NCBI RefSeq assembly: GCF_900141635.1
Contig: NZ_FSRH01000010.1
Span: forward strand, 62,001 to 126,000
Source of the DNA: Peptoclostridium litorale DSM 5388
GTDB taxonomy: Bacteria > Bacillota > Clostridia > Peptostreptococcales > Peptostreptococcaceae
Direction: 5' to 3'
DNA length: 64,000 nucleotides
Part shown: positions 51,113 to 61,799 of the stretch, one piece after another
How the letters are laid out: each line of letters starts with the position of its first letter
Position numbering within the stretch: the first letter of the stretch is position 1
Notes under the pieces: model-generated
The model's input: only the letters and a program-made list of their open reading frames with translations
The model's database searches: none
Told to the model about the DNA's origin: nothing
Position numbers and translations under genes: made by a program

Positions 51113-53200
51113 CTATGGATATCTTTTTTTAAGTTCATTCAAAATGTCAACACCCACATCCGTTATACTCGTTCCTCCCCGTCCCGTTTTTATATGGACA
51201 AAAGAGTATTTTTCAAGAGCTATCAGCATCAGTCTTATCTCCTGCTCTCCAAGCAGTAATCCCCTTTCCCTGGCCTCTTTATAGATGCTCCTCCTTCCGC
51301 TTCTTCTGCCCTCGTCCCTGGCTTGTTTGAGCATTTCCAAAACGAATACATAGTTTTCAATGGATTCTGCCTCCTCTTCCTCAAAACCTTCAAGAAGCGC
51401 CATCTCCTGCGGTCTTAAATCAGTCCTTTTGATGCTCTCCCCAGCTGGTTCAAACGGAAGGTCTTCTGCATGTATAATCTCTTTTCCAAGATTGGCCAGG
51501 TACTCAACATAGTTTTTGAGCTCCCTTATGTTTCCATCCCACGAGTGCTCTAAAAATATCTCTTCGGACTGCTCGTCGAGCTCGAAGCTGCTTTTAAACT
51601 CCTTTTTGAAATAGTCCGTAAGAGGAAGTATGTCCTCTTTTCTCTCCCTCAAAGAAGGTGTCTTAAGCGGCAGCACATTTATCCTGAAATAAAGGTCCTG
51701 CCTGAATTCCCCCGACGAGGCGAGCCTTTTGAGGTCCTTGTTCGTAGCCGCTATTATCCTTACGTCCACATCTATCACCCTGTCTCCGCCGAGCCTCATC
51801 ACCTGCCTTTCCTGGAGCACTCTAAGAAGCCTGGCCTGAAGGTTTATAGGCATTTCCCCTATCTCGTCCAGAAAAAGCGTCCCCTTGTGCGCAAGCTCGA
51901 AAAGACCTATTTTCCCGCCTTTCCTGGCCCCCGTAAACGCGCCCTCCTCATATCCAAAAAGCTCGCTTTCAAGAAGATTTTCAGGAAACGCCCCGCAGTT
52001 TACGGCTACAAACTGGTAGTCCCTTCTCTCCGACGAATTGTGAATGGCTTGTGCAAACAGCTCCTTTCCCGTACCGCTCTCGCCCGTTATGAGAATTGAT
52101 GAGCTCGACTTCGCCATTCTCCTGGCTATGTCCTTGCACATCATCAGCTTAGGGCTAGTCCCGAATATGTTGTAAAACCCATATTTCGCCTTGTGCCCCT
52201 TGGATATGAGCTGGCTTCTGAGCCTGTGCTGCTTTTTCTCTGCGTCCGAGAACTTTTTTATCCTCGCAACCGCCCCGTAGAGCTTGTTTGAATGTATTAT
52301 GGGGTCTACCGCCACCACAACGTCGTATCCGTGTATTTTGACTATCCTTTCGGGAACAGCCTTCCAGTCATTGAGCGCCTTGTAAAAAGGTATCTCCGGC
52401 ATCAGCGATATGCCGTCGACTCTCATCATCTCCCCCTTTTTCATCCCCACTATCTTTTCAGCCGCCTCGTTGCAAGAGTATACGAGCCCTTCCGAGTCCA
52501 CGGCCACTATTCCCTCGTCAAGCACCTGAAGTAGTATGTCAAGCTGGCTTTCAAACCTGTTGAACCTTCCTATTATCTCCAAAAGCCCTGTGTTGGCGCT
52601 CACTATCTCCTTGAAGCTCTTTACTATGTTCTGCTTGTGTATCATGTGGTCAAGCTCAAGCTTGAAGGCTATGTCCATTATCGTCCCTATATCCAAGAGC
52701 CCGTATCCTATGTCCACAATTTTAATTCCCCTGCCTGCAAAATCATGATCCCTGCCCATTGTAATTATTGTGTCAAACTCCTCCATGTAAAGCTCTCCAT
52801 ACGGGTCGTACCCGCTTGGCACAATGTCCACATGCTTTGCCCCGAGCTGGTATATAACCGATATCATCTGCATGGACATGGGTACGTTCTCGTCCACAAG
52901 AATTGCCCTAGTACCGTTTCCAAGGGCCATAACCCTTTCAAACGCGTACTTGGAAAGCGTCCTGCTTCCTATTACCACCTCGGCGCTCTTTGTTATATGC
53001 TTTTTTATGTCATAAAATATCTCATACGACGGAACTAGCACAAGGTCTTCGTCAAGCCCCCCTGCAAGGCTGCTTCTGTCGGGATAGTATATCCTGACTT
53101 CAACGCCCTCGCCAAAAAGGCTCATAAGCTGCTCTTTTTGGTAGTTTGCCTCCTCTAAAGCATAGCTAACTATTGAAATCGTCTTTTTCAAGCTTTTCAC
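51113..53200 (-). CDS. Sigma-54-dependent transcriptional activator with PAS domain
   Basis: A 695-residue bacterial enhancer-binding protein. Residues 1-200 form an N-terminal sensory region of unknown type; a PAS domain follows (about 218-315, GIVAVDSEGLVYSCNEAAEK). The AAA+ domain is complete: GESGTGKE at 373-380, GAFTGA at 420-425 (contact with sigma-54) and LFLDEIGE at 442-449. The last 75 residues (GRRSIYKEARERGLLLGEQE onward) look like a winged helix and not the usual Fis-type HTH. A sigma-54 promoter precedes ptb 4 kb downstream, which makes this its likely activator. The effector is unknown. Confidence 0.92.
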   Translation of the reverse strand: MKSLKKTISIVSYALEEANYQKEQLMSLFGEGVEVRIYYPDRSSLAGGLDEDLVLVPSYEIFYDIKKHITKSAEVVIGSRTLSKYAFERVMALGNGTRAILVDENVPMSMQMISVIYQLGAKHVDIVPSGYDPYGELYMEEFDTIITMGRDHDFAGRGIKIVDIGYGLLDIGTIMDIAFKLELDHMIHKQNIVKSFKEIVSANTGLLEIIGRFNRFESQLDILLQVLDEGIVAVDSEGLVYSCNEAAEKIVGMKKGEMMRVDGISLMPEIPFYKALNDWKAVPERIVKIHGYDVVVAVDPIIHSNKLYGAVARIKKFSDAEKKQHRLRSQLISKGHKAKYGFYNIFGTSPKLMMCKDIARRMAKSSSSILITGESGTGKELFAQAIHNSSERRDYQFVAVNCGAFPENLLESELFGYEEGAFTGARKGGKIGLFELAHKGTLFLDEIGEMPINLQARLLRVLQERQVMRLGGDRVIDVDVRIIAATNKDLKRLASSGEFRQDLYFRINVLPLKTPSLRERKEDILPLTDYFKKEFKSSFELDEQSEEIFLEHSWDGNIRELKNYVEYLANLGKEIIHAEDLPFEPAGESIKRTDLRPQEMALLEGFEEEEAESIENYVFVLEMLKQARDEGRRSGRRSIYKEARERGLLLGEQEIRLMLIALEKYSFVHIKTGRGGTSITDVGVDILNELKKRYP

Positions 53201-53398
53201 CTCATAAAATTGTGTTTATCTCACATTTATACCTCACATGCCTGTGATATATTTTAATATTATCATGTCTTGTGCAAAATCGCATCTTTAACGGTACCTT
53301 TATAATTCTAAAGTTTTTATTAATTTTCAATATCACTTATTGAATTTAATCCCCATTGTGTTAGACTATATTGTGCGATATTTAAGGAGGAATTCAAC

Positions 53399-54769
53399 AT
53401 GGAAAAACAAATGCCTCTGGCGAACGAACCGGTGGGAAAACTTCTCATAAAGTTTTCTACACCTGCAATTGTCGGAATGCTCATAAATGTGCTCTACAAC
53501 ATAGTGGACAGGATATTCATAGGACGCGGAGTGGGACCTCTTGCCATATCAGGCGTGGGACTTACATTTCCTTTCATGACCATAATAATGGCCTTTGGAA
53601 TGCTCGTTGGAATAGGCGGGGCGGCACTCATATCAATAAGGCTTGGCGAAGGCAAAAAAGAAGAGGCTGAAAAGCTCCTTGGAAACACTTTTGTGATGCT
53701 CATTATAGTGTCACTTGGAGTGACGGCATTCGGGCTAATTCTCAGGGATCCGCTTTTGAAAGCTTTTGGCGCAAGCGCCCAGACGTTCAAGTACGCAAAA
53801 GAGTATATAACAATAATACTCGCGGGAACGCTTTTCAATGCGCTTGGATTCGGCCTGAACAGCGCCATACGATCTGATGGAAGCCCTAATATTGCAATGG
53901 CAACAAACCTGATAGGGGCGATAACAAACATAATACTGGACTACCTGTTTATAATGAAGCTGGGCCTTGGAATAAAGGGGGCCGCTTATGCCACTCTCAT
54001 AGGCCAGTCGTTCAACACCATATGGGTCATTAAATACTTCATAGGAAGCAGAAGTTCCATCAAGCTAAAAACCAAGAACTTAAGGCTTGAAAAGCGCCTT
54101 GTCATGGGAATATTCGCAATAGGAATGTCTCCTTTTGCCATTCAGCTCGCAGGAAGCGTGATTAACATAATAGCGAACAAGGCCCTTTTGACATATGGAA
54201 GCGACTATGCAGTGGGGGCTATGAGCATAATGATAAGCATAGCAATGATGTTTTTGATGCCTGTATTCGGAATAAACCAGGGAGCTCAGCCTATAATAGG
54301 CTTCAACTACGGAGCAGCCAAATATGACAGGGTAAAGTCAGCCCTTTATAAGAGCATAGGCAGCGCCACATTGCTGTCCGTAGTGGGGGCAATTGCCGTT
54401 CAGTCAGCCCCAGCATCGCTTATGAGAATATTCACCCCGGATGCCGATATAATATCAATAGGAACCGGCGGCATGAAAATACTCATGCTGATGCTTCCAG
54501 TGATAGGTTTTCAGATAGTTGCGTCAAACTTTTTCCAGGCCATAGGGAAAGCCAAGGTTTCGCTTTTTCTCAGCCTTCTAAGACAGGTTATAATATTGAT
54601 ACCGCTCTTGCTGATACTCCCCGCAAAGCTCGGCCTTTTCGGAGTTTGGGTGTCGTATCCAATATCCGACATGCTTTCGTCGCTTATAACTCTGGTGTTT
54701 TTGGCTAAAGAGATAAAAACTCTAAGCAATACTCCCAGTGTAGGAAACAGCCTTCCAAATGCATCTTAG
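53399..54769 (+). CDS. MATE-family multidrug/Na+ exporter
   Basis: A 456-residue MATE exporter with about twelve membrane helices in two halves. PAIVGMLINVLYNIVDRIFI and FMLPVFGINQGAQPIIGFNY-like blocks (here LMPVFGINQGAQPIIGFNYG) are characteristic. Substrates of the family are cationic drugs, dyes and metabolites; the substrate here is unknown. GGAGG lies 8 bases before the ATG. It is transcribed divergently from the sigma-54 activator; the 198-base gap holds both promoters. Confidence 0.92.
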   Translation: MEKQMPLANEPVGKLLIKFSTPAIVGMLINVLYNIVDRIFIGRGVGPLAISGVGLTFPFMTIIMAFGMLVGIGGAALISIRLGEGKKEEAEKLLGNTFVMLIIVSLGVTAFGLILRDPLLKAFGASAQTFKYAKEYITIILAGTLFNALGFGLNSAIRSDGSPNIAMATNLIGAITNIILDYLFIMKLGLGIKGAAYATLIGQSFNTIWVIKYFIGSRSSIKLKTKNLRLEKRLVMGIFAIGMSPFAIQLAGSVINIIANKALLTYGSDYAVGAMSIMISIAMMFLMPVFGINQGAQPIIGFNYGAAKYDRVKSALYKSIGSATLLSVVGAIAVQSAPASLMRIFTPDADIISIGTGGMKILMLMLPVIGFQIVASNFFQAIGKAKVSLFLSLLRQVIILIPLLLILPAKLGLFGVWVSYPISDMLSSLITLVFLAKEIKTLSNTPSVGNSLPNAS

Positions 54770-54784
54770 GCTGAATAGCTTAAT

Positions 54785-54831
54785 AAAAATAGACAGCGCT
54801 TACCTTATCAAGGAACACTGTCTATTTTTAT
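54785..54831. terminator. Intrinsic terminator between converging MATE and GGDEF/HD-GYP genes
   Basis: Stem AAAATAGACAG/CTGTCTATTTT with a 21-base loop, T-rich on both strands, so it can serve both genes. Confidence 0.75.
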
Positions 54832-54833
54832 AT

Positions 54834-57053
54834 CTAAATTCCCTTATTCTTGTTTTGCTGCCTCATGGCTTCCACAAACACTCTTGCAAGATATGGATCA
54901 AATTGTATGCTTGCGTTATCTTCTATTTCATGCAGCGCCTTGCTTACGCCAAGCCCTTTTCTGTATGACCGGTCCGACACCATGGCATGGAATGAATCGG
55001 CAATACAGACTATCCTCGCATAAAGGGGTATTTCTTCTCCTTTGAGCCCGTCGGGATATCCTCTTCCATCCCATCTTTCATGGTGGTATCTCACGCAAGA
55101 GAGTATATCGTCGTCCTGCACCATGCCCTTTACTATATTGTATCCAAGCATGGGGTGCTTTCTTATATACTCGGTTTCAATCTCATTGAGCTTTGAAGGC
55201 TTGTTTATTATGACATCGGGTATCCCTATCTTTCCGCAGTCATGAAGAAGCGCACCTATCCTGAGCCTGTATATCTGATCTTCCGAAAAATCTATTTTTT
55301 CGGCAATCAACAGGGAATACATGGCCACATTATCCGAATGCATTCCCGTATATTCATCTTTTGCATCTACCGCCTTTGTAATCGCAATCACAGAGTCTAT
55401 GAATACATCCTTTTGAGCCTGCTCTCTCCTGCCCTTAAAAAGAATAGCCTCAATTTCCCCGTTGTATACGCTTACTATGTTTCTTCCGAGGCTCTTTGCA
55501 TAATGCATGGCGATCTCGCCCTTTCTCACAAGGCCGTGTGAATTCATAGAATCCGCAGGATATGAAGCTATTCCCATGCTCATGGTCACGGGCATATGGT
55601 CGCTGTATCTTTGTATGTTGAAGCTTTTTCCCATGCCTATTCTGAGCCTTTCTGCTATGGGCCTTGCATTTTCTGCATTTTTTCCCATGAGCATAACTAC
55701 GAACTCCTCTCCTCCATACCTGAAAACCTCAGACCCCTTTGGAACGCTCCTTTTAATATATTTTGCAATTTCCTCGAGAAGCAAGTCTCCAACCCCATAT
55801 CCATATGCGCTGTTTATGTTTTTGAACTTGTCAACATCTGCCAGAATGATCGACATGCTCTTAATACCGGAGTCTACCTTTTCTTCGAATGTCTCATGAA
55901 AATACCTGTGGTTGTAAAGGCCTGTAAGCTCGTCTTTTTTTGACATTGTCATCAACGCTTTGTTTTCCTCATTGCTCCTGGCTATCTTTTCAACCATTCC
56001 GTTGAAAGCTGCTGTAAGCCTTACGATTTCGACAGGCCCCGACTCCTTGAGCTTTACAAGTGTGTTTCTGCTGTTCATTATTGTCACCTGCTCTTCCAGC
56101 CTCTTCACGGGCATTATGACCTCCCTTTTGAACTCGGAGCTCACAGCCAGCACCAGAAACAATGCAAATATCAAAGCTCCAATCGCACTTTTGCCCGTAA
56201 TGCTTTCTATCTTTTCAAGCATACTTATCGATTCAACAATTCCAAAACTACCTATCCTTTTTCCGCCTATACCGTATATATCTGTATTTTTAAACGCATA
56301 AGATTCGCCTTTGTCATCCGTAATTAACGCTACTTGCATTTCCTCTTCCCAGCTTTGCTCATCAAGCAAAGCCCTTATACCCGGAGGCGCCGCCACTATC
56401 TTTCCATTGTAAGTGAAAAAAATATCAATGCCGAACCGTTCTTTCAAACTCTGCAGCATCTCATCGTCTATCCTGTCAGCAATGACAAGCACCCCTGCGG
56501 GTTCTCCGCTGTAATCGCTCATCAGCACAGGCACTATTGAAATTATATACAGCGTGGAATTGTAACATGTGTATCCAGACAGTTCAAGGTAGCCTTTTCC
56601 GTCAGCATTGGATGCCAATATCTTTTTTGTATAGTCCAGAGACATTATATCTTGCGCAAGCCCCAAGTCTACTCCATGATGCTTTATCACTTTTCCGTCT
56701 TTTCTTATTATGGAAACTATGTCTACGCCATAATTGAATGGAATCCATCTCATGAAGTTTTCTTTAAAGAAAGCGTTTTCGTCAACATCGGAGCTCAGTT
56801 TTTCATATGCTTCGCTCCATATTCCGTAATCCCTTGCAATTGAGGTAAGCCTTTCAGCCTCAACATTCCATACCTTTACCGTATTGTCGACGCTCTTTTC
56901 AATATTTCGTTTTTCGACTGCTGAAAAAAAGCCTGAAATGGCGAAATTGTTCAGCACAAGCTGAAATGATACAAGTATCAGTATGATAGTGCTTACAAAC
57001 ATCCTAAATTTTTTTTGAAGGCTTGCTCCAGTAAGTTTATTATATATTTTCAA
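54834..57053 (-). CDS. CHASE4-GGDEF-HD-GYP cyclic di-GMP enzyme
   Basis: A 739-residue membrane protein. Two membrane helices (about 20-40 and 285-305) flank an extracellular CHASE4-like domain (DYGIWSEAYEKL, NYGVDIVSIIRKDGKVI). Then a GGDEF domain with the active loop YGGEEF and a complete HD-GYP domain: HSDNVAMYS, LLHDCGKIGIPD, HHERWDGRGYPDGL. It can probably both make and degrade cyclic di-GMP, depending on the signal. TTG 57053 is the likely start, shortly after GAGGTGAGG; the open frame reaches 57077. Single gene. Confidence 0.88.
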   Translation of the reverse strand: MKIYNKLTGASLQKKFRMFVSTIILILVSFQLVLNNFAISGFFSAVEKRNIEKSVDNTVKVWNVEAERLTSIARDYGIWSEAYEKLSSDVDENAFFKENFMRWIPFNYGVDIVSIIRKDGKVIKHHGVDLGLAQDIMSLDYTKKILASNADGKGYLELSGYTCYNSTLYIISIVPVLMSDYSGEPAGVLVIADRIDDEMLQSLKERFGIDIFFTYNGKIVAAPPGIRALLDEQSWEEEMQVALITDDKGESYAFKNTDIYGIGGKRIGSFGIVESISMLEKIESITGKSAIGALIFALFLVLAVSSEFKREVIMPVKRLEEQVTIMNSRNTLVKLKESGPVEIVRLTAAFNGMVEKIARSNEENKALMTMSKKDELTGLYNHRYFHETFEEKVDSGIKSMSIILADVDKFKNINSAYGYGVGDLLLEEIAKYIKRSVPKGSEVFRYGGEEFVVMLMGKNAENARPIAERLRIGMGKSFNIQRYSDHMPVTMSMGIASYPADSMNSHGLVRKGEIAMHYAKSLGRNIVSVYNGEIEAILFKGRREQAQKDVFIDSVIAITKAVDAKDEYTGMHSDNVAMYSLLIAEKIDFSEDQIYRLRIGALLHDCGKIGIPDVIINKPSKLNEIETEYIRKHPMLGYNIVKGMVQDDDILSCVRYHHERWDGRGYPDGLKGEEIPLYARIVCIADSFHAMVSDRSYRKGLGVSKALHEIEDNASIQFDPYLARVFVEAMRQQNKNKGI

Positions 57054-57196
57054 AGCCTCACCTCTTTTAAAAGACAAATCGTCAAATAGATATGAATATT
57101 CATTTGAAATTCCATTTTAATACAATTATACCCCCCTGTATTGACATGAAACTCACATTATACTTGAGAATACAATATGTATTCAAAAATACAAAT

Positions 57197-57243
57197 CAAA
57201 AAACAGGAGCCGAAGGCGTTTTTAATGCCTTTAGCTCCTGTTT
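57197..57243. terminator. Intrinsic terminator after the chemotaxis receptor
   Basis: Long stem AACAGGAGC/GCTCCTGTT extended by GAAGGC/GCCTTT with a 9-base loop; the minus strand ends in TTTTTTG. About 95 bases after the receptor stop. Confidence 0.8.
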
Positions 57244-57339
57244 CCATTTGAATAATGATATTGTGTTTTGCTATCTGCCCATTTGCTGCTATTGATTTAA
57301 TTTTTGCTGGGTTCTCTCAAATTCTTGACAGCATATACA

Positions 57340-59346
57340 CTACAGTTTGAACTTACTCATTTCATCCTGCAGGCTCTCTGCAAGCTCTTTCAGATTGTAT
57401 ATCTGTTTTGATATATCCTCCACAGATGCAACCTGCTCCTCTGTAGCAGCAGAGACCTCCTGAGTCGCTGCTGATGTTTCCTGTGAAGATGCAGATATGT
57501 TTTCAACCACATGGACAACTTCGTCCTTGAGCACTGTCATCTTCCTGCTGTTTTCCTGTATCCTTTCTATGTCTTCGCTAAGCCCCTGTATGGAACTAGA
57601 TATCTGATTGAATACTACATCAGTCTCATTAACAGCTTTCGTTTGCTCTTCTACAGCCTCTTTAGTCTTTTCAACAGATAAAACCGCTTTTTTGGTCATG
57701 TTTTGAATATCATCAATCATAGACCTGATTTCCTCTGCAAACCTCGAAGACTCTTCTGAAAGTTTCCTCACCTCTTCTGCAACCACGGCAAACCCTCTTC
57801 CCTGTTCTCCCGCCCTTGCAGCTTCTATGTTCGCATTGAGAGCAAGAAGATTCGTCTGCTCTGCTATTGCGGATATTGCATCAACTATCATTGTTATTCC
57901 TTCGGCTTTCTTGTCCACATCAAAAACCACATCATTTACTTCCTGCGCCGCACTGCTGCTTTGGGAACTCCTTTCATCAAGCTTTTTGACTATTTCAAAT
58001 CCCTTTGCGGCAAGCTCATTAGTACTCATTGAAATATCCTTCATGTCTTGAGCATCTTTTGAAACCATCTCAATTACACCAGCCATATCACTTATTATAT
58101 TTGCACCGGTGATTGTATCTGACGACTGTTTTTCTGCGCTTTTGGCTATATCTCCCACCGTAACTGCTATTTCATTTGATGCCTCTTCCGATTTTGCCGA
58201 AACCGATGTAAGAGCCGTGGCCGCCTCGCCAACGGTGACTGCAGACTTCATTATATCTCCCAAAAGACTCTTTATATCACACTGAAGCTTGTTCATGGCC
58301 CTTGCAAAATCTCCAAATTCATCATTCTTTTTCAGCTGGCTTTCAGGCACCTCGCTTGTAAAGTCACCTTCCGCCATCACTGAAATGTGTCCCCTTGCTA
58401 TGTTAAGAGACCCGGCAATATTTGAAGCTATCAAAAGGGCTATAAGCACCGCCAGCACAATTCCCACGGCAATTCCCACAAATATAGAGCTTTTCATCAC
58501 ATTGGTATCTGCAAGCAGCTCTGCTTCTTCAACTGCCGCAACTATTTTCCATCCTGTCTTTTCGTTTGTGGCAAATGTCAAAAATTTATCCGTACCATTG
58601 TACTCATATTCCATATATCCGGTGGAACTTTTCGACAGGTTTTCCCAGAAATTAGGTTTGGACTTTGTGTCCTCACCTATTTCTTCTTTATCTTTATGGG
58701 CCAGCATAACTCCGTTGTTGTCAACTATGAACATATATCCTTCCTTGCCTATTTTTACAGAGTCAGACTGCTGAGTCAGTATGTCAAGGCTTACATCCAT
58801 TCCCGTAACACCCACAATTTGGCCGCTATCGTCTGTTACAGCACGTACAACAGATATTATGGTGTTTCCTGTAAATGCGTCTTCATATGCATCTGTCCAA
58901 ACTGTCTTTCCCTTATTTTCCAGAGCAAGACTGTACCAAGGCCTTTTTGTAGGGTCGTACCCGTCAGGAAGGTCCGTCTCTGGATATATGTTCATTACGC
59001 CGTCACTCGATCCAAAATATGTATTCATTATATAACTATTACTCTTTTGTACACTTTTTAGAGCCTCATAACCCACAACCTGCTCATAAGTCTTTATGTA
59101 CGAGTTTTCTGAAATTGACACGAGCTGAAGCTCCATTGAACTTAAGAACTGGTCTATGAACTTTTCGCTTTCAGATATGGTCTGCTGATTTGTGACCTCA
59201 ATCTTGCCTTTCAATATTTCAAATGCCTTGTTGTATGAAAAATATCCGAATAGTGCAAGCGGCATAACTATCGCCGCCAGTATAAGCGCAATCAGCCTTC
59301 CCTTTATGCTTCCTCCCCTTCTTTTTTGCTTCTCCACATTTTTCAA
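57340..59346 (-). CDS. Methyl-accepting chemotaxis protein with dCache sensor
   Basis: A 668-residue chemoreceptor. Membrane helices near 20-42 and 290-312 flank a dCache domain ([34 protein letters not shown]) that often binds amino acids. HAMP follows, then the signalling hairpin [20 protein letters not shown] and [16 protein letters not shown], the CheA/CheW contact. Repeated Glu-Glu/Gln-Glu pairs give methylation sites. No chemotaxis or flagellar genes are adjacent. TTG 59346 follows AAAGGG by 8 bases; an in-frame GTG lies at 59355. Confidence 0.93.
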   Translation of the reverse strand: MKNVEKQKRRGGSIKGRLIALILAAIVMPLALFGYFSYNKAFEILKGKIEVTNQQTISESEKFIDQFLSSMELQLVSISENSYIKTYEQVVGYEALKSVQKSNSYIMNTYFGSSDGVMNIYPETDLPDGYDPTKRPWYSLALENKGKTVWTDAYEDAFTGNTIISVVRAVTDDSGQIVGVTGMDVSLDILTQQSDSVKIGKEGYMFIVDNNGVMLAHKDKEEIGEDTKSKPNFWENLSKSSTGYMEYEYNGTDKFLTFATNEKTGWKIVAAVEEAELLADTNVMKSSIFVGIAVGIVLAVLIALLIASNIAGSLNIARGHISVMAEGDFTSEVPESQLKKNDEFGDFARAMNKLQCDIKSLLGDIMKSAVTVGEAATALTSVSAKSEEASNEIAVTVGDIAKSAEKQSSDTITGANIISDMAGVIEMVSKDAQDMKDISMSTNELAAKGFEIVKKLDERSSQSSSAAQEVNDVVFDVDKKAEGITMIVDAISAIAEQTNLLALNANIEAARAGEQGRGFAVVAEEVRKLSEESSRFAEEIRSMIDDIQNMTKKAVLSVEKTKEAVEEQTKAVNETDVVFNQISSSIQGLSEDIERIQENSRKMTVLKDEVVHVVENISASSQETSAATQEVSAATEEQVASVEDISKQIYNLKELAESLQDEMSKFKL

Positions 59347-59355
59347 AACCATCAC

Positions 59356-59736
59356 CCTTTCAAATCAATATTTTACTTACATGTCGTTGCAGCCAGATTC
59401 CTTCGAAGTTAAATTTTAAGTAATTTTGTTAAAAAAATATTAAAAAATAAATACCTCATAGAAATATTACCATATTTAGACGACTATATACAATTCATTT
59501 CACCGTTTATATAGCCAAATCAATTAATAACCTAATATGATTTTCAAATGTCTTCGATTTTTTCAATTATATGATAATTCTAATTTCCCTCTGTTTAGCT
59601 TGTTGAATTTAAAATATTCTAATACAATTGTGTATATACCGAATATATAATGCAGTTAGCATGGCATTAAAACCTAACGGAGTGTTTATACCCCGATATA
59701 TTCGTTTTAAACAGACTTTTAAAAATGGAGGTAATC
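59356..59736. other. Divergent AT-rich intergenic region
   Basis: 380 bases between the chemoreceptor (minus) and the methyltransferase (plus), very AT-rich. I see no hairpin, tRNA or open frame. Several TATAAT-like hexamers occur (for example near 59645), but none is convincing as a promoter. Confidence 0.4.
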
Positions 59737-60309
59737 ATGTCACATATATTTGACGAAAATATGAGGAAAAAGCTCGAAGGACCAAAGAGGCAGGAAGAGA
59801 TGAAACCCATTCAAACCCTTAAAAAGCTCGGCCTTGAAAAGGGCGATGTAATTCTGGACATAGGGTGTGGAATAGGATTTTTCTCAATCCCCGCATCCGA
59901 AATAGTTGGAGAAAGTGGAAAAGTCTATGCAGCGGACATTTCAGAGGTAATGCTCAAAGAACTTTCAGAAAAAATTTCCAAGCAGGGTATTACAAACATA
60001 GTCCCGGTGCTTTCGGACGGCAATTCAATATCCACTGGCGGCCAGCCCCCTACTTTTTGCCTCCTCGTGAATGTGGTTCATGAAGTCGACGACAAAGAAG
60101 ACCTCATAGGCATGACCCATTCTCTAATGGATAAAGGCGGAAAAATTGCCGTAATAGATTTCAAGAAGATACCCACGGACGGAGGCCCTCCCCTTGAATT
60201 CAGGCTATCCCAAGGCGAATTGGAAAATCTTCTCAAATCTCAGGGATACACTATAGCGGGAAAGGGCGATATTTCCGAAAGGTTTTATTTTGTAACGGGT
60301 GAAAAGTAG
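59737..60309 (+). CDS. Class I SAM-dependent methyltransferase
   Basis: A 190-residue methyltransferase. VILDIGCGIGFFSIPASEIV is motif I for S-adenosylmethionine; KVYAADISEVM gives the acidic ribose contact at the end of strand 2. The C-terminus has VIDFKKIPTDGGPPLEFRLS, typical of small UbiE/arsenite-type methyltransferases. The substrate is unknown. ATG 59737 follows GGAGG by 5 bases. It precedes the MOSC gene by 94 bases on the same strand, so both may share a transcript. Confidence 0.88.
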   Translation: MSHIFDENMRKKLEGPKRQEEMKPIQTLKKLGLEKGDVILDIGCGIGFFSIPASEIVGESGKVYAADISEVMLKELSEKISKQGITNIVPVLSDGNSISTGGQPPTFCLLVNVVHEVDDKEDLIGMTHSLMDKGGKIAVIDFKKIPTDGGPPLEFRLSQGELENLLKSQGYTIAGKGDISERFYFVTGEK

Positions 60310-60403
60310 AAATCATCTCCGAAAGTCCTTTGAATTCGAAGGGAAATAGACTAAAATAATTGTAAGGACAAAATAGATATGTAGTTTAAAAGAAGGAGAT
60401 ATC

Positions 60404-60847
60404 ATGAATAAGACTGGAAAAGTTATATCCATAAACATAAGCGAGACAAAAGGCGTAGTGAAAAATCCCATTCAGGAAGGTTTTTTCAAGGAAAACCACG
60501 GCCTTGAAGGAGACGCCCATTCAGGAGAATGGCACAGACAGGTGAGCCTTCTTGGAATCGAGAGCTTTGAAAAGATGAGGGCAAAGGGAGTGGAGCTTAA
60601 TCCTGGAAAATTCGCTGAAAACCTTACTACCGAAGGGATAGTTCTTTACGATCTTCCGGTGGGAACCCAGCTTAAAATAGGCGATACGCTTCAGGAAGTG
60701 ACTCAGATAGGAAAGCAGTGCCACCACGGCTGCGAGATCAAAAAGCTCGTTGGAGACTGCGTTATGCCAAGAGAAGGCATATTCACAAAGGTTATAGAGG
60801 GCGGAGTAATAAAGGCAGGAGACTCTATAGAAGTGCTTTTAAAATAG
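60404..60847 (+). CDS. MOSC-domain protein
   Basis: A 147-residue MOSC protein: HGLEGDAHSGEWHRQVSLLG and GKFAENLTTEGIVLYDLPVG, then the conserved Cys region GKQCHHGCEIKKLVGDCVMP. MOSC domains occur in molybdenum cofactor sulfurases and in small proteins beside MoaC/MogA, so a role in pterin cofactor handling is likely. It links to the riboswitches and the tungstate transporter of this window in theme, not in position. GGAG lies 6 bases before the ATG. Confidence 0.9.
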   Translation: MNKTGKVISINISETKGVVKNPIQEGFFKENHGLEGDAHSGEWHRQVSLLGIESFEKMRAKGVELNPGKFAENLTTEGIVLYDLPVGTQLKIGDTLQEVTQIGKQCHHGCEIKKLVGDCVMPREGIFTKVIEGGVIKAGDSIEVLLK

Positions 60848-60860
60848 AACAGTTATTTTT

Positions 60861-60891
60861 AAAACCAAGGCCATGCGCTTTGGTTTTTTTG
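60861..60891 (+). terminator. Intrinsic terminator after the MOSC gene
   Basis: Stem AAAACCAA/TTTGGTTTT-type with a loop of about 10 bases, followed by TTTTTTTG, 13 bases after the stop codon. Confidence 0.75.
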
Positions 60892-60954
60892 TTTCTCGTT
60901 TTTGGGGTATTATTGGAATATGCCAAATTAAAAGGATGTAATGTTTTGGAAGGA

Positions 60955-61759
60955 CAGACCACCTTTCAAACAAGCGTGAGGAATTTTTCAGCCTCGACGA
61001 TATAATTGATGAGTTCAGGGACTACATAAAATCCGGTATGGACTTTGACGTCGTTACCATAGTCGGTGAGGGCAAGCCCTCGCTCTACTCAAGGCTGGGA
61101 GACCTCATAGTGGAAATCCAAAGGCTTGTCCAAAATCCCGTTGCGGTGATAACAAACGGAGCACTGCTTTGCGAGCCTGACGTAAGAGATGAGCTTATGA
61201 ATGCCGACATAGTCCTTCCAACGCTTGATGCATTCGACAGCGAAAGCTTCAAAAGGATAAACAGGCCGCATACAAGCCTTGTATTCAAAGATGTCTACAA
61301 AGGCCTGGTCGAGTTTTCACACGCCTACAAGGGTGAGCTTTGGATAGAGGTCATGATAATGGACGGCATAAACGACGATTTGGAATCCCTCGGAAAAATA
61401 AAGGAGCTTTTGGAAGATGTGACTTACTCCAGGGTATACATAAATACTCCTGTAAGGCCTCCAGCCGAAAGCTGGGTAAGGCAGTCCTCTTCTGACTCCA
61501 TATAGCTGGCCGCCAAAATACTAGGCGGGATATCAATAGAAATGCTCGACTCCGAAGGCTTTTTCAGCGAAGAGCAGGACGACTACAGGGCAATACTGAG
61601 AATAATAAAGAGACATCCAATGAACAACATGAAATCACAGGTTTTTTAACCTCAAGAAAATGCCCCGATGTAGACGAGATATTCAAAAGGCTCTCAGAAG
61701 ACAGTGCCGTGCAAACCATAAAATACAAGGACTACACGACATACAGGCTCAAAATGTGA
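60955..61759 (+). pseudogene. Radical SAM protein, decayed
   Basis: Pieces of one gene in several frames. LSNKREEFFSLDDIIDEFRD opens the similarity, followed by FDVVTIVGEGKPSLYSRLGD, ITNGALLCEPDVRDEL and the rest of a radical SAM barrel (COG0731-like). The N-terminal CxxxCxxC cluster motif is missing. A TAG interrupts at about 61503, then KILGGISIEMLDSEGFFSEE follows, and a one-base shift near 61630 leads to GFLTSRKCPDVDEIFKRLSE and the end TGA. At least three lesions; not functional. Confidence 0.78.
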
Positions 61760-61799
61760 TATACTCTAAATATATTTTACAGAAAAGGAGACTTTTGTT

